Positions 61,498-64,000 of a DNA stretch of 64,000 nt are shown piece by piece. A model generated the notes under the pieces. The model did no database searches, had not been told where the DNA came from, and saw only the letters and a list, made by a program, of their open reading frames with translations. The stretch's first letter is position 1, and each line of letters begins with the position of its first letter. The DNA is taken from assembly GCF_007004065.1 (NCBI RefSeq), contig NZ_VFSV01000010.1, positions 1-64,000 on the forward strand. Reading direction: 5' to 3'. The stretch is from Palleronia caenipelagi. Lineage in GTDB: Bacteria; Pseudomonadota; Alphaproteobacteria; Rhodobacterales; Rhodobacteraceae. The position numbers were made by a program, and so were the translations under genes.

Positions 61498-61729
61498 TAC
61501 CGGCTCAACCTGCGTTTTGGACTGATGCTCAGCCGAGTGCTGTGCGAGAGACAGGACATTGTCCTCCTAAAATCATCACGCCGACATTCCCCGGCGCTGG
61601 GACCACGATACAATATGTATTCGAGTCTGTGAATCCAATATTGCCGGATGCGTTTCTTCAGTCGCCGGATTGCAGACGCGGCGTAAAACCGCCAGAAGCC
61701 GCCTGAAACAAGCCCGTGGGGACCGCCCA

Positions 61730-62701
61730 ATGACGATGCCAGAGACCTCTCCCGATACTAGCCCGGAGCCCGCGCCGCGTCGCCGTAAGCTCCTGCCCGG
61801 TCTGGGATGGCGCAAATGGTTCGGTGCGATCAAGGCCGTGATACTGGGCCTGAATGACAGCAATCTGGCCCTGTATTCAGCAGGAATCGCATTTTACGGC
61901 ATGTTGTCGGTGTTTCCGGCCATTGGCGCGGTCGTGGCTATCTGGGGCTTTTTTGCCGATCCGGTCGAGGTGGCCGAACAGCTCGCCGTCATGGAAGAGG
62001 TGATGCCCGAAGAGGCTTATGACATCGTTTACGATCAGGTCACGCAAATTGTGGGCGCGGCCAATTCGACGTTGGGCTGGACCACCTTTTTGTCGCTGGG
62101 TGCGGCTCTGTGGTCCTCGCGAGCGGGGGTGGCGTCGCTGATTCGGGCGCTGAACGCCATTTACGGCCAGCGCAACCGGCAAGGTCTGCGCCAGATCGCA
62201 ACAGCGTCGGCCATCACACTCCTGCTGATCGGCGTGTCGCTTGTGGCGCTTCTGTCGGTTGTTGTCTTGCCGGTGGTGCTGAATTTTGTGCCGCTGGGTC
62301 CGGTGACTGAATGGCTCGTCGCCTCCGTGCGCTGGGTGGTGGCGCTGGGTGTGGTGATCGTCGCGATCGGTATGATCTATCGGTTCGGCCCTAATCGCCG
62401 CAAAGCCCGACTGCCCTGGGTGACACCGGGGGCCATCGTGGCGATGTTCCTCTGGGGACTCGTGTCGTGGGGCTTTAGTTACTATCTCTCGAATTTCGGA
62501 AATTATAACGAGATCTACGGCACACTCGGCGCGGTGATCGCTCTGTTGATGTGGATGTTCCTGAGTGCCTTCACGGTGCTTCTCGGGGCCGCGCTGAACG
62601 CAGAGCTTGAGCTGAGAACCTACCGAGACTCTACTGTGGGACCGGACCGGCCCATGGGCTATCGCAAGGCCGTGGTCGCCGACAATTACATTGAAAAGTG
62701 A
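61730..62701 (+). CDS. YihY/BrkB-family inner-membrane protein
   Basis: A 323-residue membrane protein with six hydrophobic segments. The family pattern is seen in LALYSAGIAFYGMLSVFPAIGAV, GAALWSSRAGVASLIRALNAIYG and FSYYLSNFGNYNEIYGTLGAVIALLMWMF. Function of YihY proteins is not settled; despite older names it is not RNase BN. ATG at 61730 has gggga upstream. It ends directly against the convergent regulator gene. Confidence 0.92.
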   Translation: MTMPETSPDTSPEPAPRRRKLLPGLGWRKWFGAIKAVILGLNDSNLALYSAGIAFYGMLSVFPAIGAVVAIWGFFADPVEVAEQLAVMEEVMPEEAYDIVYDQVTQIVGAANSTLGWTTFLSLGAALWSSRAGVASLIRALNAIYGQRNRQGLRQIATASAITLLLIGVSLVALLSVVVLPVVLNFVPLGPVTEWLVASVRWVVALGVVIVAIGMIYRFGPNRRKARLPWVTPGAIVAMFLWGLVSWGFSYYLSNFGNYNEIYGTLGAVIALLMWMFLSAFTVLLGAALNAELELRTYRDSTVGPDRPMGYRKAVVADNYIEK

Positions 62702-63442
62702 TCAGATCAGCGGTCGCTTGTCCAGAAGCGGCCCTCCGCACACCATGGCCAGCTCTCTCAGCTTGTCGATTTCGTACACCCGTAAACGATCGTCCCGCCA
62801 CTCGAACAGTCCCTGATCGGTGAGCTTGTGCATGGTCTTGTTGAAATGGACGAGGGAGATTCCCAGGGCGTCGGCTGCGTCGCGCTGGCGGTAGGGCAGA
62901 GGCATCGCTCCGTTCTCCACCAGACCGAGTGACGCCCCCCGTTCCCAAAGACGCAATACGCCCCATGCGATCAACTCGGTCGCTTTGCGCTGGCCTACGG
63001 CGGTCAGAATTTCGCTCAGAAAGTGCTCTTCGGTCGCGGCGACCCAAGTCAGGTTGAAGGCGACTGAGGGGTGGCTTTTAAACAGCGACCAGACCCGGTC
63101 GGCCGGGAAAACGCAGAGGGTCATATCGGTTGTTGCTTCGATACTCTGCGTCATGTCTCGCCCGAGCGCAGATTGGATGCCGATGAAATCGCCGGGAAAA
63201 ACGAAGTTGATGACTTGCCGCCGCCTGTCGTGAAGCGTCTTGTAGCGCAGCCCCATACCGGACAGCACCGTATAGAGATGCGCTGATCGCTCACCCTCGA
63301 CCATCAGCGTTGTCCCGGCCTCGATCTGAAGTTCACCCGCTTTGAAGCGCTGAATGAAGTCGAGTTCAGTATCGGTCGCGTTGTCGAACACCGCCAGCCG
63401 TCTCAAGGGGCAATCTGTGCAATCGGTTGTCACGGGCCTCAT
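62702..63442 (-). CDS. Crp/Fnr-family transcriptional regulator
   Basis: A 246-residue regulator: cNMP-binding-like beta-roll (about 30-125, including FVFPGDFIGIQSALG), dimer helix, and a C-terminal winged HTH (RDAADALGISLVHFNKTMHKL). Two N-terminal cysteines (CTDCPLRR, residues 8 and 11) recall Fnr-type proteins, but a full set of four iron-sulfur ligands is not seen, so oxygen sensing is uncertain. ATG at 63442 chosen; a longer frame upstream lacks family similarity. Confidence 0.88.
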   Translation of the reverse strand: MRPVTTDCTDCPLRRLAVFDNATDTELDFIQRFKAGELQIEAGTTLMVEGERSAHLYTVLSGMGLRYKTLHDRRRQVINFVFPGDFIGIQSALGRDMTQSIEATTDMTLCVFPADRVWSLFKSHPSVAFNLTWVAATEEHFLSEILTAVGQRKATELIAWGVLRLWERGASLGLVENGAMPLPYRQRDAADALGISLVHFNKTMHKLTDQGLFEWRDDRLRVYEIDKLRELAMVCGGPLLDKRPLI

Positions 63443-63511
63443 CCTTTCAACAGTTGGCGAGGTTGGGAGAAGCGCTGAACCGCCTCTCCCTGGGATCATG
63501 CGCGCCTCGGA

Positions 63512-63871
63512 TTATTTGCGCAGGGCCCGGCCGAGCGTCACCCCAAGCATCAATGCGTTGATCATAGACGCCGTCGTACCAACTGGCGTCGGAGTGCCGG
63601 TAGTTCCCAGTTGCTGTGCGGTCTGCTTTGGGACGACACGAGGGGGACGGCTGGCAAAAGCCTTCGCGCCGAGAGCAAGGATCAGAAAAAACGCCCCAAA
63701 TCCGAGGGCGGTTGGGACAGTACCAAAGAGGTCGGTCAGAAGGACCCACGCCGCAATGGCGAAGAAAATCACAGCGAGCGCTCCAAGAGCGCCCGCCACA
63801 CCGCCCCAGAGGGCTTTGCGTTTCGCAAGCCGGGCCTTGTATTGCAGTTCGGCGATCTGGGGGATCATCAT
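63512..63871 (-). CDS. Phage-holin-like (superfamily III) membrane protein
   Basis: A 119-residue protein with two adjacent membrane helices (GGVAGALGALAVIFFAIAAWVLL and GFGAFFLILALGAKAF) after a short Lys/Arg-rich start, and a Pro/Thr-rich tail. It matches the small holin-like/YqjE-type proteins that sit beside DUF883 genes in stress loci. It is not evidence of a prophage. Starts just inside the end of the DUF883 gene region. Confidence 0.8.
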   Translation of the reverse strand: MMIPQIAELQYKARLAKRKALWGGVAGALGALAVIFFAIAAWVLLTDLFGTVPTALGFGAFFLILALGAKAFASRPPRVVPKQTAQQLGTTGTPTPVGTTASMINALMLGVTLGRALRK

Positions 63872-63875
63872 CGGA

Positions 63876-64000
63876 TCAGCGGCGCCCCATGAAGCCGATC
63901 AGCAGTCCGATCCCGGCAGCGATGCCCATCGCCTGAAGGGGGTTACGGCTGACATAGGCTTCGAGTTCACCGAGTTGGTTTTCGGCCTCATGGCGGAGTT
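63876..64000 (-). CDS. DUF883/YqjD-ElaB-like protein, C-terminal part (cut by window edge)
   Basis: The last 41 codons of a minus-strand frame read LRHEAENQLGELEAYVSRNP then LQAMGIAAGIGLLIGFMGRR and stop. The amphipathic stretch followed by a single C-terminal helix with double Arg is the YqjD/ElaB pattern, proteins tethered to the inner membrane and able to bind ribosomes. The gene begins beyond 64000. Confidence 0.8.
   Translation of the reverse strand, partial: LRHEAENQLGELEAYVSRNPLQAMGIAAGIGLLIGFMGRR

Noticed and set aside
63512-64000. Prophage signal because of a holin-like gene
   Set aside because: The protein is of the YqjE/holin-superfamily-III type paired with DUF883, a chromosomal stress pair; no phage structural, lysis or integrase genes are nearby.

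Overview
The window is chromosomal DNA from a high-GC alphaproteobacterium, most likely a member of the Rhodobacteraceae (Roseobacter group). The basis is gene content and order: ruvCAB, a complete ybgC-tolQRAB-pal-cpoB-tilS-ftsH run, a thiBPQ operon behind a TPP riboswitch, a hemC/hemE/hemF group, a rsfS-rlmH-gpmI-envC-ctpA-rppH run, and IS types that look like those common in roseobacters. This is recognition of families by eye; no database search was possible.

Layout. 1-1134 is a scar of mobile DNA: the right end of an IS3-family element abuts, and has apparently inserted into, a decayed IS5-family element. 1135-1839 holds nothing recognisable. 1840-9632 carries a possible small ORF, an AhpD-like protein, a two-gene RND efflux system, and a PQQ-dependent membrane glucose-type dehydrogenase broken by one in-frame TAG. 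9735-15483 is a catabolic-looking block: a cupin dioxygenase-like gene whose start codon is unclear, a divergent AraC-type regulator, an acyl-CoA dehydrogenase, a dienoyl-CoA-reductase-like SDR and an acyl-CoA ligase. 15648-18811 is prmA and ruvCAB. 18819-29673 holds an unknown gene, phenylalanine and tyrosine synthesis genes, an MFS transporter, an FMN reductase, heme genes, a small lipoprotein, an SDR lacking its catalytic lysine, rsmC, clpS and a HAD hydrolase.

29865-39423 has a D,D-carboxypeptidase with a SPOR-like end, the yejABEF peptide importer, a membrane cytochrome c, and xerC with a DUF484 gene. 39591-52700 runs on the plus strand: priA, two uncharacterised genes, then the Tol-Pal envelope operon, tilS and ftsH. 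The second unknown gene is a beta-helix-like membrane protein that overlaps its neighbours by GTGA and ATGA junctions, so it is apparently co-translated with ybgC. 52776-61497 is on the minus strand: thiQ-thiP-thiB, then rppH, ctpA, envC-like, gpmI, rlmH and rsfS. The right end has a YihY-family membrane protein, a Crp/Fnr regulator, a holin-like membrane protein and the end of a DUF883 gene.

Most of the window is ordinary core genome. The points most worth a second look are the coupled two-gene insertion at the head of the tol-pal operon (41848-43880), the amber-interrupted quinoprotein, the SDR with Ser in place of the catalytic Lys, two genes whose conserved N-termini lack a normal start codon (rsmC and the cupin gene), and the nested IS scar. 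I saw no CRISPR array, tRNA, rRNA, prophage or recognisable defence system.
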